From NCBI GenBank assembly GCA_019426215.1, contig CM033392.1, positions 39,982,666 through 40,046,665 on the forward strand: a stretch of 64,000 nucleotides of DNA. Reading direction: 5' to 3'. The DNA is from Buddleja alternifolia. Taxonomy: Eukaryota > Streptophyta > Magnoliopsida > Lamiales > Scrophulariaceae. The position numbers and the translations under genes are program-made. How positions within the stretch are numbered: position 1 is the stretch's first letter; every line of letters begins with the position of its first letter. Of the stretch, positions 1 to 11,805 are shown piece by piece. Under the pieces are notes generated by a model that was not told the DNA's origin, made no database searches, and was given only the letters and a program-made list of their open reading frames with translations.

Positions 1-1045
1 GTTATAGCATGCATAGATATATGAGATTCAGTCAATTCGTCCTCCTTATCCTCGTGGTCCTCTTCAAATTCAGAATCATCACTTAAATGACCTATTTCTT
101 CTGGTGGAACCTCTAGGAAGTATAGTTGTCTCTTATTTTTACATATATGATATCTGTCAAACTTCTCATCACACCAAAAACACAATCCCTTACTCCTTTT
201 CACATCTATTTCTTGAGGACTTAACCTCCTCTGTTGGCCTGAATATCTTTTAGGAAGAGGCTGAGAAGGAGTTGTTGGTTTAGGCAGTATAGGTGGAAAA
301 TTTGGCATATAAAAGATGGAGCTTGTTTAGAATAAAGGGGTGGCTTCTTATATGATAATGACAGGGCTTGTTCTTGAAGTTTTGCAAGACTGATGGCTTC
401 TTGCAAAGACTTAGGCCTAAACATACGTACATTCATAGAGATTTCACTCTTCAAACCTCCCAAAAAATAACTTAATGCATAAGGATCCGACAAATCTAAG
501 CAATTGACAATAGCATCAAACCTGTCAAGGTATTGTTGTATATTCTCTGCTTGTTTAAGATTCACCAATTCGGACATAGGATCATCATACACCAAAGCCC
601 CAAATTGATCATTCAATATCCTAATATACTCATCCCAATTAGGTATTTCGTGTGTTAACCTCTCCTTCATGTACATTTGATGCCACTATAATGTTTTTCC
701 TTCCAAACGTACTGATGCCAATTTCACCTTTGTCGTTGGTGGTGTTTTATCCACCCCAAAGAACTGTTCACACTTATACAGCCATCCACGTAAATCATCC
801 CCATTGAAATGAGGAAATTCAACTTGAGATACCTTCGTCGGAATCTGGTAACTCGAATTAGAATTTCCGCCTCCTCTCATTGAATCACCGCCATTCTCGC
901 CGGAATACCCACCGCCATTAGCAGCGTTCTGCTGATTTTGATTCGCAATCACAGTTGCCATGAGTGATTTCAATTCATCCATAGATTCGCGCAGAGTATC
1001 CACCTCCCTGTGCAGTTCGGAATTGCTACGCGTTGTTTCCACCAT
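1..1045 (-). pseudogene. Ty3/gypsy retrotransposon gag, broken, runs off the window
   Basis: Reading leftward from an ATG at 1045, the frame gives a charged N-terminus with a coiled-coil-like LREsMDELKSLM stretch, a Gly/Asn-rich linker, then the gag core (FPHFNGDDLRGWLYKCEQFF, later YLDRFDAIVNCL and SYFLGGLKSEI). This is the capsid domain that packages element RNA into cytoplasmic particles. A single TAG at 686-688 interrupts the frame just before WHQ, where this family normally has a glutamine; reading resumes in the same frame at once. Near 305-320 the frame shifts by one base; after it the expected CCHC zinc knuckle is visible (CFWCDEKFDRYHIC, about 140-185) followed by an acidic tail. Protease and pol would lie left of the window. 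The family is Ty3/gypsy, probably chromovirus-like; the lineage is uncertain. The product would be truncated unless the stop is read through. Confidence 0.85.
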
Positions 1046-1097
1046 TGCTGGAATTCTTCAAGATTGGCCAAGAATTAACCGGCAAGTTGATACCACT

Positions 1098-1440
1098 TGA
1101 TGAAACCACAAATTAATGGGAGAAAATCAACTAAGTAAATTCTGAGATTCAAGATAATAATCGAATTTGTAAAGCTTACCCTAACTTTGGATTTGTAGAG
1201 AATAGAGAGAGAATCACAATTTTCATCAATAAAACATCTGTATTATTTCACCAGATTTTCCCCCCTTTTATAAAAGATGATTGCGTACAGAAAAAGCAGA
1301 AAAGAATATCAAAATTCTATTACAAAGCTGTCAAGTTAGTTAATCTTGACAGCTAATTACATTTGACCCCTAATTTGGGCTAATTACAATTTTAACCCTA
1401 ATTTTAGTCAAAAATCCCCTCAGTCAACGGTCAAGATCTT
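1098..1440 (-). mobile_element. Putative 5' LTR and primer-binding site of the gag element
   Basis: On the minus strand the sequence just upstream of gag contains TGGTATCAACTTG (1083-1095), which matches the start of the usual initiator-Met tRNA primer site TGGTATCA. The LTR would therefore begin on the plus strand at about 1098 (TGATGAAAC) and extend right. A TATA-like TTTTATAAAAGG sits at about 1264-1275 on the minus strand, placed as expected for the LTR promoter. The outer end near 1440 is a guess: I found no clear partner LTR or target duplication. Confidence 0.55.
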
Positions 1441-1456
1441 CCTCTCCAATTTCTTG

Positions 1457-1900
1457 TTAAAGTCGCATTTCCCTTGAATAAAAGTGTATTTCCAGTCTTT
1501 TTATGTATTTGAATGTAACAGTGGGAAGACAGGATGTGAGTGCCGACAGTGGTAGATTTGTGGAGAAGAGTGTTGCTATATCTTTTGGATGTAGAGGGGA
1601 GAAGTAGAGAGTTAAAGAAAGACGCAAAGCCACTGCAATAGAGGCGTCAGTCGAAAAATTTTCCGGTGAAAAAGATGACAGGGCAGGGGTGGTGACAACC
1701 GAAAAGTTAGAGGCTGTGTGAGTGGTGTTGGATAGATTTGGGAGACTGGACAGATTAGGTAGGGAAAGAGAGAATAGACTTTGCTGAGAAGATGAAAGAG
1801 TGGAGAGAGAAAAAGAAGTGGTGGTGGTGGCCAGAGAAATGGCGGCGGCGGTAAAGATGCCGGAGGTGGGATTGGCCATAGTGGTAGCTATAGGTGTCAT
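1457..1900 (-). pseudogene. Ser/Thr-rich reading frame next to a copia LTR, possible gag remnant
   Basis: A 147-codon minus-strand frame opens about 40 bases downstream of a copia-type primer-binding site. It is rich in Ser, Thr, Ala and Leu with no recognisable domain. Plant copia Gag proteins often begin with a Ser/Thr-rich tail, so position and composition fit a gag N-terminus cut off before its conserved core. The match is compositional only; it may equally be a chance frame in repeat DNA. Confidence 0.3.
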
Positions 1901-1949
1901 GAGGAGGTAGACATAGTCATAGGATCAATTTCCCCGGTGACTGATACCA

Positions 1950-2144
1950 TGATAGAATTCTTATGCTGTAATGTGAAGAATTCTGTGTGAAAATGAATTG
2001 TATTTTACTGAATGAATATGATGATATAGTGTAATAGTATATATAGACAGATTTGAGATCCTAATTATACAGATTTGGATCTATCTAAATCTAACAGAAA
2101 ATACAATCAGAGATTTATATATATCTACAGAATATACACTAACA
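1950..2144 (-). mobile_element. Ty1/copia-type short LTR with primer-binding site
   Basis: Read on the minus strand, the block runs from TGTTAGTG (2144) to CTATCA (1950), a 195-bp TG...CA unit with near-palindromic ends (TGTTAG/CTATCA). Immediately downstream on the minus strand lies TGGTATCAG (1941-1949), the initiator-Met tRNA primer site. A TATA-rich stretch lies at 2037-2045. No second LTR is visible, so this is a 5' LTR with a truncated interior. Confidence 0.65.
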
Positions 2145-2492
2145 CTCAGTGTCATTTTCCATCTGAGCCAAAACATGATTTTGCTAGATGAGAGATGTTT
2201 GCAGGTAATGATGTTATCATATCATAGATAACATTCAGAACATTTCAGAAAACCCCTTCAGATGTGTCCTCTGTTATTAGATATAGCTAATCATAAATGA
2301 AGGTCGCAAGTAAGTTATTGATGGATTTTAAGACCTTCTCTGCTTAGATACAGTTCTTGTAAGAATCCAAATACTTGATACTTCCATCTACCATTTTGAT
2401 TTGGACTCCCATGATTTCTTTTACCAACCATTTTAATTTGGATTTTGTCATGTGAATGTGATTTCTTGAAATACTCATATAGGTGGTTTATT
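2145..2492. other. Non-coding interval, nothing recognised
   Basis: AT-rich sequence between the copia LTR and the outer terminal-inverted-repeat element. No open frame, RNA gene or repeat recognised. Confidence 0.5.
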
Positions 2493-3432
2493 GAAAATTT
2501 GCAAAATTTAGTCTGGTAATTATACGGATGGCAAAACTAATTCCGCAGTTAGTGTCAATAGGAATTTAGGGACAATGGTTGTGTAAGCGGATTGAGTCAT
2601 TTTTTAATCGAAAAATTTTAGTTTAGCTGGAAAGCGACATATGCCGAGCACGTACACCTCAAAATTTGGGAATTTTAATTTTCCAGTGACCCCCAGTTGA
2701 GGTGGCATTTTTTTAAAATAAAAATAATTAGAATTTAAAATGGTGACATAGATATAAATAACTTAAAAAATAAATATCTAAAAAATCCTAAAAATAAGAA
2801 AATGTCAAATTATATAATTTAAAGTGGTAAAAATTAAAATAATTCAATATTTAAATTTACAATAATTTTCAAAAGGCGTTCAAATTTTTTATAAATTAAT
2901 TTTTGTATAATATTTTGACCTAAATTTTTATTCTAAGAAAAGTATGTTATTTAAATATTAAATTACTTGGATTAATCTTACAAACGTGAGTAATTTTTCA
3001 TATATAAAATTTTAAATAAATATCGCATCAAACTTTAATCATCCATATAGAAACTATTTTACTAATACAAATTAAACATTTTTAATATATACAAATATAT
3101 TTAAAAATTAAATTAAATAAATAAATCACAAGATGAAAGGGAAGAACTTCATCTTCCTCATCCGAGAGATCGAAACCACGTGACAAACTTCAAACAAAAT
3201 GCACACAAATCACACCTCCACACATACTCTAAACGGTGAAAAATTGATGGAGAGATAAAGGAGGTTGGGCGATCGGTGGGTTGAGGGTTGTGGCACTTTA
3301 GGTGGTCAGATTAGGGCTGGGGTGCTGTGAGGGTAGGTGGGATTGGTCTGTGAAGATGATATAGGTTTTTTAAGGTCTTATTTTTAACTTTTTTTAACCT
3401 TTTTAATTAAGTTTTTGGAGATATTAATTCAA

Positions 3433-3620
3433 GGGAAAATTGGTAGAAAAATCCTAATTCCTAATTCAACTAAGAAATCAGTCCCTAGGTATATTAATAA
3501 AGTCTGCACTCCCTAGTTACAAATACATATTTGGATCCACTCCCTACCTACCTAAAATGACTGATTTGCCTCTAACTTTATCATTTTCCCTCTATTTTTC
3601 CTGCTGGTCCATTTCCCCAC
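3433..3620 (+). repeat. Left terminal inverted repeat of the 9.2-kb MULE
   Basis: Begins GGGAAAATTGG directly after the TTAATTCAA target copy. Inverted counterpart is at 12400-12587; the two are clearly homologous but diverged, with matching CTGCACTCCCTA blocks and spacing. Confidence 0.8.
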
Positions 3621-3814
3621 TTTTTAACCCTAAATTACAGGTCTTTACCCACCATTTTCACCACTGGAAATTGCTCCCAGTAGCTCCGCCGGAGAAGTCT
3701 TTCTCCAATGTGCAACCGCCGTAAACTTACCTTCTCCGTCGTGATACCGCAGCACTTCCACCACTCACATTTTCCCCCCATTTTCAGAGTACAATCGCGC
3801 CACCGCCGGGAAAA

Positions 3815-6244
3815 ATGTCTACCAATGAGCAATCGAGTGTTCTAGGAATTTTCCACCACAAAACCGAGCTTCATGTGATGAGCATCGATCAAAATACTGG
3901 TATGATGGATTTTTACCTGAGTTGCAGTGGCAAGTGGCCGGAAATAAGGCAGAGAATGTACGGTTTGAAATACAAAGCCCCCTAGTACAATGAGTATGTT
4001 AGTATGTTGGATGACCTTGACGTCAACAATATGATTCGGCTGTGTTCGGTCATGAAAACGACCATGGTTGACATTGTAACATGCTGCAAAGATGAACCAC
4101 CAAGTCTTAGAGGGTAGAGCAGTAACGGGGTTGGGTAATACATTATTTTCTATAAATACTGCATGCGGTTATTATCATACTACACACTATCAACAAAAAT
4201 ATTGAATGCTTAATACTACATACAATACGGCATTGATAAATGCACGATACATCAATCTTCGGGCTATATACTGTATGCAAGTTGCCTTCATACTGCACTG
4301 CTGATGTTTGTTATTATTTCTCTATTTTTCTATCCCGTTAGGACTAACATGGAGGATGAGGAGGGCTTGGGTATAAGCGTTGTATGTGGTAACTCCATAG
4401 ACAAGTGGAGGAAATGCATCCGTGAAAAGGGTCAAACATTCAACGGTCCTGATGACTTCAGAGTAAACCTGAAAAACTACTGTGTTGCGATTAGGCACGA
4501 CTTCGTTTTTGTGAAGAATGACACAAGGAAAATCATAGTTATTTGCCCATTTTCAAAATGCAAGTGGAGGGTATACGCCTCATTGTATGCATGTGACAAA
4601 CAATTTGCCATTAGAAAATGCAATTTAGTGCACACTTGTGGTAAGCCACTCTCGAAACCCGGGGTCATCCTAGGGCTGATTCAGTGTGGGTTTCGAATAT
4701 TGTGAAGGATAGGCTGAGAGGAAAGCCTATGTACAAACCTTGTAACATGCAGAAAGATATCCTCATAAACTTTGGTGTGCAACTAAAATATCACAACACA
4801 TGGTCTGGTAAGGAAATGGCAATGCGGGATATTCACGGTGTAGATAAGTTGTCATATGACAAGCTGCGTTGGTACTATAACGCAGTGAAAGAATATAATC
4901 CCGGCAGTATTGCAGATTACGAGATTAACCCAGTTAACAACATATTTCTGCGATTGTTTATATCATTCAATGCATGTCTTCTTGGTTTTTTCAAGGGTGC
5001 GGACCCTTAATTTTTCTGGACGAAACTCATTTGAGCGGTAAGTACAAGGGATGTCTGCTTAGCACAGTGACCAAGGATCCCAATGATGATCTTTTCACAC
5101 TAGAATACGCCGTTGTTGATGCTGAAAATGATTCAAATTGGGAATGGTTCTGCTTGAAGTTAGGGAACTTATTAAATGCGACGAAAGGATTTCTATTCTC
5201 AAACTTCACCTTCTTTTTGGACCGACATAGTGGGCTTATTAAGGGTATAACAAAGGTCTTTCCCAGTAGCTACCATTCTTATTGCTTGAGACACTTAGTT
5301 GACAACTTCACGAAGCAGATAAGATCATTTATTTATTTATTTATTTTGTGAAAGTCAGCATGGAATGTATGATGGGTTAATAGTCTTATAATCTCTATTT
5401 TAGGTGATGAGAAAGTACCCTCTGCGCAATAAAAAACACTGGGGTTCTGTTTTCAAGAAAGCCGCATATGCTCCTACGGTGCAAGAGTTTAAAGAGTATA
5501 TGAATATGATAACTCATTCTATGCCTCTCTCTGTTAATTTCATACATGACAGCGAACCACAATGCTGGGCGAATTCGCTATTCCCGAGTGATAGATGGGG
5601 AGTGATAAACAACAACCAGGTAGAAAGCTTTAACAGTTGGGTAAAATCGGCTCGATTTATGCCAGTTGCAGCTATGGTTGATCATATTCGCGGCCAAATC
5701 ATGACTATGATGCATGAGAAGAGGGAACAAGGGGGAGACATTTACTGGTAAGCTTTGCCCCAAACATGAGAAGCAGCTGCAAGTGAACTACTTGGGATCC
5801 CGTACCTTAGTTGTCCAAATGTCTAGCGGGATGAGGTTTGAAGTTATTGATAAGAACAAATCATGTGATGTGGATCTTGAGAAGTTCACTTGTAGTAGCA
5901 AGTCATGGCAAGTCAATAGAATACCATGCAAACATGCTTTGGCGTGCATAGAGTCAAAGGGCCTTGATGTGTACAAGTTCTGTAACGAGCACTATTATGT
6001 TGAAAGATACAAGCTCGCCTACCGTGCAGTGCTAAATCCTATTCCTAATTTTGATAGGGAATTAGTGCGCCAGGAGGAACAACAAGTGGTACTTGCACCT
6101 GATGTGAGAGCTCAGCCCGGACGTAGAAGAACACAAAGGATCCCATCACAGTGTGGTGATTGGCGGCCCAGAAAGTGTAAATTGTGTGGTATTCCTGGAC
6201 ACAATCGTCGCTCTTGCAAGAATGCTATAACTTCAGCCACTTGA
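3815..6244 (+). pseudogene. Mutator-family (MULE) DDE transposase, decayed
   Basis: Predicted exons: 3815-4113, 4341-5318, 5404-6244. The first encodes an N-terminal PB1-like region; then come LIFLDETHLSGKY (first catalytic Asp), FFLDRHSGL (second Asp), CLRH, and NQVESFNSWVK (catalytic Glu), followed by a SWIM finger and a CCHC knuckle (CKLCGIPGHNRRSC). Such proteins bind TIRs and cut and paste the element in the nucleus. Damage seen: an in-frame TAG at 3983; one-base shifts near 4660, in the T run near 4990, and in the G run near 5733; and a second-intron donor reading ATAAGA (5319) where CAG|GTAAGA is expected. The SWIM motif reads CSS instead of CxC. No intact product is possible. Family assignment is firm. 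Confidence 0.9.
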
Positions 6245-6429
6245 CATTTTTTGATGGTTTTTCTCTTGCAATATTTGTATTGAACAAGTTTGTTTTGTTT
6301 TTGGATTCATTGATGTTAGGAATGTTGAACAATTGCATCGATGTTTTGTTTTGTCATCCAGTATTGTCGTATTATTTCTTGCAGTTTGACATACACTTTC
6401 ATAACCATTGACGTACTATTGTCTTTTTA

Positions 6430-7845
6430 TGTACTAATACATCGAACTGAGTGTATCCATATGTTGATTGATGGACCATAATACGTCGATTGACTGGCAT
6501 GCATACGTCAATTTGAGACAAATATACGTCGATTGATTTTTACTAATACGTCGAACTGAGTGTACCCATACGTCGATTAACTGGTGTGCATACGTCAATT
6601 TGAGAAATATATACATCAATTGATATGTACCCATACGTCGATTGATGGACCAAAATACATCGATTGACTGATGTGCATACGTCAATTTGAAACAAATATA
6701 CGTCAATTGACTGGCCTGCATACATTGATTGATATGTACAAATACGTCAAATTGAGTGTACCCATACGTCAATTGATCGAACAAAACACGTCAATTGACT
6801 GGTGCACATACGTCAATATTAAACAAATATACGTCAATTGACTAGCCTGTATACGTCGATTTATATGTACTAATACATCGAATTGAGTGTACCCATACGT
6901 CGATTGATCGAACAAAATACGTCGATTGACTGGTGCGCATACGTCAATATGAGATAAATATATGTCGATTGACTAGCTGCATACGTCGATTTATATGTAC
7001 TAATACGTCGAATTAAGTGTACCCATACGTCGATTGATCGAACAAAATACGTCGATTGACTGATGCGCATACGTTAATTTGAGATAAATATGCGTCGGTT
7101 GACTGGCCTGCATACGTCGATTGATATGTACTAATACATCGAATTGTGTACCCATACGTCGATTGACTGTGTGCATACGTCAATCTGAGACAAATATATG
7201 TCGATTGACTAGCCTGCATATGTTGACTTATATGTACTAATACGTCGAACTGATTGTACCCAATAAGTCGATTAATAATTTAATAGGCCAAAATACGTCA
7301 ATTGACTATGCCTGCACACGTCGATTTGAGACAAAATATACGTCGATTGATATGTACTATTACGTCGAATTGAGTGCACCCACACGTCGATTGACTGGTG
7401 CGTATACGTCAATTTGGGACAAATATACGTTCATTGACTGGCCTGCATACGTCAATTTATATATACTAATACATCGAACTGATTGTACCCATATGTCGAT
7501 TGATTAGCGTGCATACGTCAATTTGAGACAAAATATACGTTGTTCAATATGTACTAATAAGTCGAATTGAGTGTACCCATACGTTGATTGACTGGTGCGC
7601 ATACGTCAATTGGAGACAAATATACGTCGATTGACTAGCCTGATACGTCGATTTATATGTACTAATACGTCGAGACTGATTGTACCCATACGTCAATTTG
7701 TGACCAAATATACGTCGATTGATATGTACTAGCAATTGACAGACAAATATACGTCAATTGATTGCATTCACATGTCAATATTATGTATTAATACGCCATA
7801 TTAAATGTATCATTACGTCAATTGATATGCATTTAATACGTTAAC
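6430..7845 (+). repeat. Tandem array of ~22-bp ATACGTC subunits in ~130-bp higher-order units
   Basis: The array starts about 190 bases after the transposase stop. The core ATACGTC(G/A)ATT recurs every 21-22 bases for about 1.4 kb with variable linkers (GACTGGTGCGC, TGAGACAAAT, GATATGTACTA, GAGTGTACCC). Linkers recur in order, giving a higher-order unit of about 130 bp (for example GTGTACCCATACGTCG at 6887, 7017 and about 7146). No coding role is likely: the long minus-strand frames across it are by-products of the repeat. Confidence 0.9.
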
Positions 7846-7849
7846 TGAT

Positions 7850-8221
7850 ATGCACTCAGTATCTGGTACACACGTTACTAAGTTAAGTGATTGCTAGTAG
7901 TAGTGTCTACACACATTACATTTGTGAAAGAAATGCACCATTATCGATTCCACTCCTATGATCACAACATAAAATATTATTAATTGATACATTCGTTCAT
8001 AAAATACTTGTTCAAATATATTCACGTGTGTCAAATGGATTTAAGATTTAGGGTTTAGGGTTTTAGGGTTGGGGTTTAGCGTTTAGGTCACAACTAAAAG
8101 AATGTATTACTACATACAAAATGATGCATTGTTACAACTAAAATGATGTGTTCTTAAATGTAAAGGCCATATGTCAACACATAACGTATAAGTAGGATCT
8201 AATGAAGTATGTGGCGAAGTA
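7850..8221. other. Spacer between the two arrays, with a telomere-like motif
   Basis: About 370 AT-rich bases separating the inverted arrays. Apart from a TTTAGGG-type run at 8047-8086 it holds no gene or clear repeat. Confidence 0.6.
8047..8086 (+). repeat. Degenerate plant telomere-type repeat (TTTAGGG)n / telobox
   Basis: The stretch contains TTTAGGGTTTAGGG followed by TTTTAGGG, TTGGGGTTTAG and GTTTAGG. TTTAGGG is the plant telomere unit and AAACCCTA is the telobox bound by Myb-type TRB proteins. It lies near the midpoint between the two inverted arrays. Confidence 0.75.
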
Positions 8222-9076
8222 AATGACGTATGATTCCATTTACATCGACGTACTTGTTGCTGGAATATGACGTATGATGACACTTAACCGACGTATTAGC
8301 ACATTTAATTGACTCAGTATTATTTCATCGCAAATTACGTATGGTTCCGTTTACATGGACGTACGAAATGCATTACACTGACGTATGTGGACACTTAACC
8401 GACGTATTAGTACATTTAGTTGACCCAGTATTATTTCATCATAAATGACGTATGGTTCCGTTTACATGGACATACGAAATGCATTACACTGACTTATGTG
8501 GACACTTAACCGATGTATTAGTGCATTTAATTGACCCAGTATTATTTCATCGCAAATGACGTATGGTTCCGTTTACATGGACGTACGAAATGCATTACAT
8601 TGACGTATGTGGACACTTAACCAATGTATTAGTACATTTAGTTGACCCAGTATTATTTCACCGCAAATGACGTATGGTTCCGTTTACATGGACGTACGAA
8701 ATGCATTACGCTGACGTATGTGGACACTTAATCGACGTATTAGTGCATTTAGTTGACCCAGTATTATTTTCATCGCAAATGACGTATGGTTCCATTTACA
8801 TGGACGTATGAAATGCATTACACTGACGTATGTGGACACTTAACTGACGTATTAGTACATTTAGTTAACCCAGTATTATTTCATCGCAAATGACGTATGG
8901 TTCCGTTTACATGAACGTACGAAATGCATTACACTGACGTATGTGGACACTTAACCAATGTATTAGTACATTTAGTTGAGCCAGTATTATTTCATCACAA
9001 ATGATGTATGGTTCCATTTACATGGACGTACAAAATGCATTACACTAACGTATGTGGACACTTAACCGACGTATGT
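8222..9076 (-). repeat. Eight-copy 111-bp tandem array, inverted relative of the first array
   Basis: Unit starts (ATGACGTATGG or variant) fall near 8222, 8334, 8445, 8556, 8667, 8779, 8890 and 9001, a 111-112-bp period. Each unit holds ACGT cores at offsets 4, 26, 48 and 69 plus a degenerate fifth at about 90, so the unit is itself five ~22-bp subunits. Read on the minus strand it contains TGTACTAATACGTCG and ATACGTC blocks in the same order as the 6430-7845 array, so the two are the same family in opposite orientation. Confidence 0.9.
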
Positions 9077-9181
9077 AGATAAGCAAATATTTAGAAAAAA
9101 ACACCATAAAATTGTAATACAAAACGTAAATATAACAAATTGTTTCATACAGAACGGCGAAGTTTGATTTATTAAGTTTGA

Positions 9182-11805
9182 CTATTTTCCACAAAATGCC
9201 AGAATAATTGAGGCCATACGTGCTCGGTAATCATCTATGTTAACCTCTTTCTCGTATTGCCAAAATTCCTCCGTGTCTACGACGAAGCACTCTGCCCAGA
9301 GGCAAACAAAGATCCCGTTATCCTCTTCTTTTTCTTGTTGGGGGGAATAAACTTGTTCAGGAACATCCTTCTTAATTCTACGCCCTATGATGTGGAGCAG
9401 GTATCTTTTTAAGAACGTCGCCTACAAAATTTAAATTATTTATTAAATTTATTTGCATTCTGTATAAAAAAACTCAATTGCAAAGGAACTTACAAAGACT
9501 CGGATTGTAGCTTTTGTCTAGTTTGTCTAGTGTGTACATCAAAAACGAGGAGGGACCAATGCTCCTTTTTTTTTTCGACAGTGAGCTGTGGGAGGATACA
9601 ATATCTGCACTCTTTCACGCTGCGTTCGATCAACCACTCCAATGCAATACGTGTCTCTTTGCTAAGTTCTGTAACAAACTGGCCATATTCAGTTTGCATA
9701 AGCAACTGCTTTCTGTTCTGTTTTCGATGGCGGTTATTAATTTCAACCTATACATTGCTAGTGTTAGTTTCCACCATAAACACATGCGATTAGTGTTCAG
9801 AGATTCTGAAAGTGTATACCTGAGAATATACGGGCAAAAAGCAGACAAAGTGGCAGGAGGTGTGTTTTACATAATTGCTACACATAATGTGAATGTAGCA
9901 ACTTATCAGTTCAGAGCTCACTGCATTGCTCCCCAATAAGTCAATCAAAGCTACCCTACCGATGCTCAAGCCACGTTCTTCTGGAACCGTCAACTTATGA
10001 AAAGGTTAACACCTCATACATATTCGGTGATGATGATATGAACAATATAGTTAATAAAAAAATAATTTGCTATTTATACCTCAAACTCTTGTCATCACGA
10101 ATGAACGTATCGACCATCTCGCGCCCTGATTCCCCTAGGGTGTCCCGCCCTTTGTACTCTACCGTCATAGGGCCTTGAGAATAATGAAGTGCTATAGCCA
10201 GCACATTGGTTTCATCCTCTTCCAAATTCTGTAGATACTTGTGATATGTTAAATTGAAATATGCAATATGTGATATGTAAAGTCGCAGTATGATAGAGAT
10301 GCAGTATGGGTGACTTCTATATTACGTATGAGAGTCTGGACAACGCCGTATAAACTATTGAACAATGTCGTACTTCAGATAATGTTTTACTTCTCAGGGC
10401 TGGTAGATTTGACCTTTGTTTGTGTTGTGGTTTCTTGGGGGGTGACAGTGTCACTCTCTTTCCTTTTCTTCTCCAGGTCATCTTTTGGAATTGAAGAACT
10501 TCCATCACTTTTTGCCTTAGTGCGAAGTTCTTTTCTTATTATTTCATCTTTGTCTTCATCTTCTTCTTTGTCTTCATCTTCGTCTTTGTCTTCATCTTCA
10601 TTGTTCCTGTAACCTTTGTCTGCCTTTATTTCATCATCGCCAGCATCCTTAGCAGCAGCATCTTCATATTCAAACTCCATGTCATCACCAAAGTTATCAT
10701 AATCTTCCCTACCATAAACATCTTTTTTCTTTGATTCATCTTCTGCTCTATTAATGGGGAGGTTGGAAATTCAACCTCCGACTTGCTGGCCGCATCCTCG
10801 TGTAAGAGTTTAAGCTCCTCATTCAATGGAAAGATGCGTACTACTTAGAGATAACAAAATATACAATCTCAAATTTAAAATATCAAATATCGGAAATTTC
10901 AAATTCTTACTATTACCTCATCTTTCGTAAGTCCCATAAATTGTTGCTGAGCTTCCGCATGGTCGTTCGGGATGTTCATGCCACCCCATTTCAAAAATCG
11001 TGGAATCGCTTGAGGCGCTGACATCCCAAACAGGGTATACACTTATACACCCAAGCCTACATTTGAATGAGGGAAACAAAAATTAATAGTACAATCGAAA
11101 TCATTGATTACTGCCTGCATATGAAAAATAGAAAAATAATTCACTTACCATAAGCCCAATGATACATCCGTCCATGTACGTATTAGTTCTCGGTGTTGCA
11201 TAATGGAGGCATATCTGCTTCATCAAAAATTCATGAGCAGCCTTGCCCCAGGCATATTCCCGGATAGCAATCCAATCATCCAAATAAGCTACTATAAATT
11301 CTAAATTGCGATGGGTTTTTGTTGGAAATAAAATGCAATTACAAACATAGACAAAGTACATTTCACAAAAATCCTCTACATCCTCATCAGTTGTCCCCTT
11401 TACCAACACACCCAACTTCTCAACGATTTTGGTCCGGGACATATTAATTGATTTTTTGTCAAAATGCCGCCGGACAAAGTTGGACTCCAACTTCACATTT
11501 TAGTTCACAGGCTCACCAAAATGAGGCATCCTCATCACTATTGAGAAATCAGAAGCAGTGAAGAGAATAGAAATGCGGTCAAAAAAAATAAATGAATTCG
11601 TAGAAAAATTAAATTTACTGTTGGACAGCAATTCTCCTACTCGACAGAGCTTATAATCAATATCAGGCATGTCCAAGTACTGATAAAACGAAGTTTGCCT
11701 CAAGCCTATGTGATGTCTGTCATTCATAGAGCTCTTCAGTTTTTCCATATCCCTCGCGAACTTCCTCGGGTGATACCGTGTTGTAATCTGAAGTTCATTT
11801 GCCAT
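9182..11805 (-). pseudogene. Ulp1/C48 cysteine-protease-like gene of the MULE, decayed
   Basis: Starting at ATG 11805, the N-terminal region (FARDMEKLKSSMNDRHHIG, then FCEMYFVYVCNCILFP, YAWGKAAHEFLMKQICLH, TYMDGCIIGLM) resembles the conserved region upstream of Ulp1 domains in KI-MULE proteins. An intron donor GTAAGT follows at 11148; a later exon (about 10918-11067) gives PRFLKWGGMNIP; then an acidic Asp/Glu/Lys linker (10387-10680). The C-terminal protease part shows HWSLLVFD (about 9565-9590; His box) and, at about 9300-9330, PQQEKEEDNGIFVC. Ulp1 enzymes have D-C-G here; this copy has D-N-G, so the catalytic Cys appears lost. An in-frame TAA at 11500-11502 and a stop near 11055 also break the gene. 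Family role: SUMO-type deconjugation; its role in MULEs is unknown. Confidence 0.75.

Noticed and set aside
6434..7735. Several minus-strand open frames with repeated SIDV/RRMGT peptides
   Set aside because: They lie wholly within the 22-bp/130-bp satellite array; the repeated peptides follow from DNA repetition and frames shift with unit length.
6430..9076. CRISPR-like array
   Set aside because: Regular repeats with variable linkers look superficially similar, but linkers themselves recur, there are no cas genes, and the setting is a plant transposon.
10310..10612. Plus-strand Ser/Leu-rich frame
   Set aside because: Antisense shadow of the acidic Asp/Glu/Lys linker of the protease gene.
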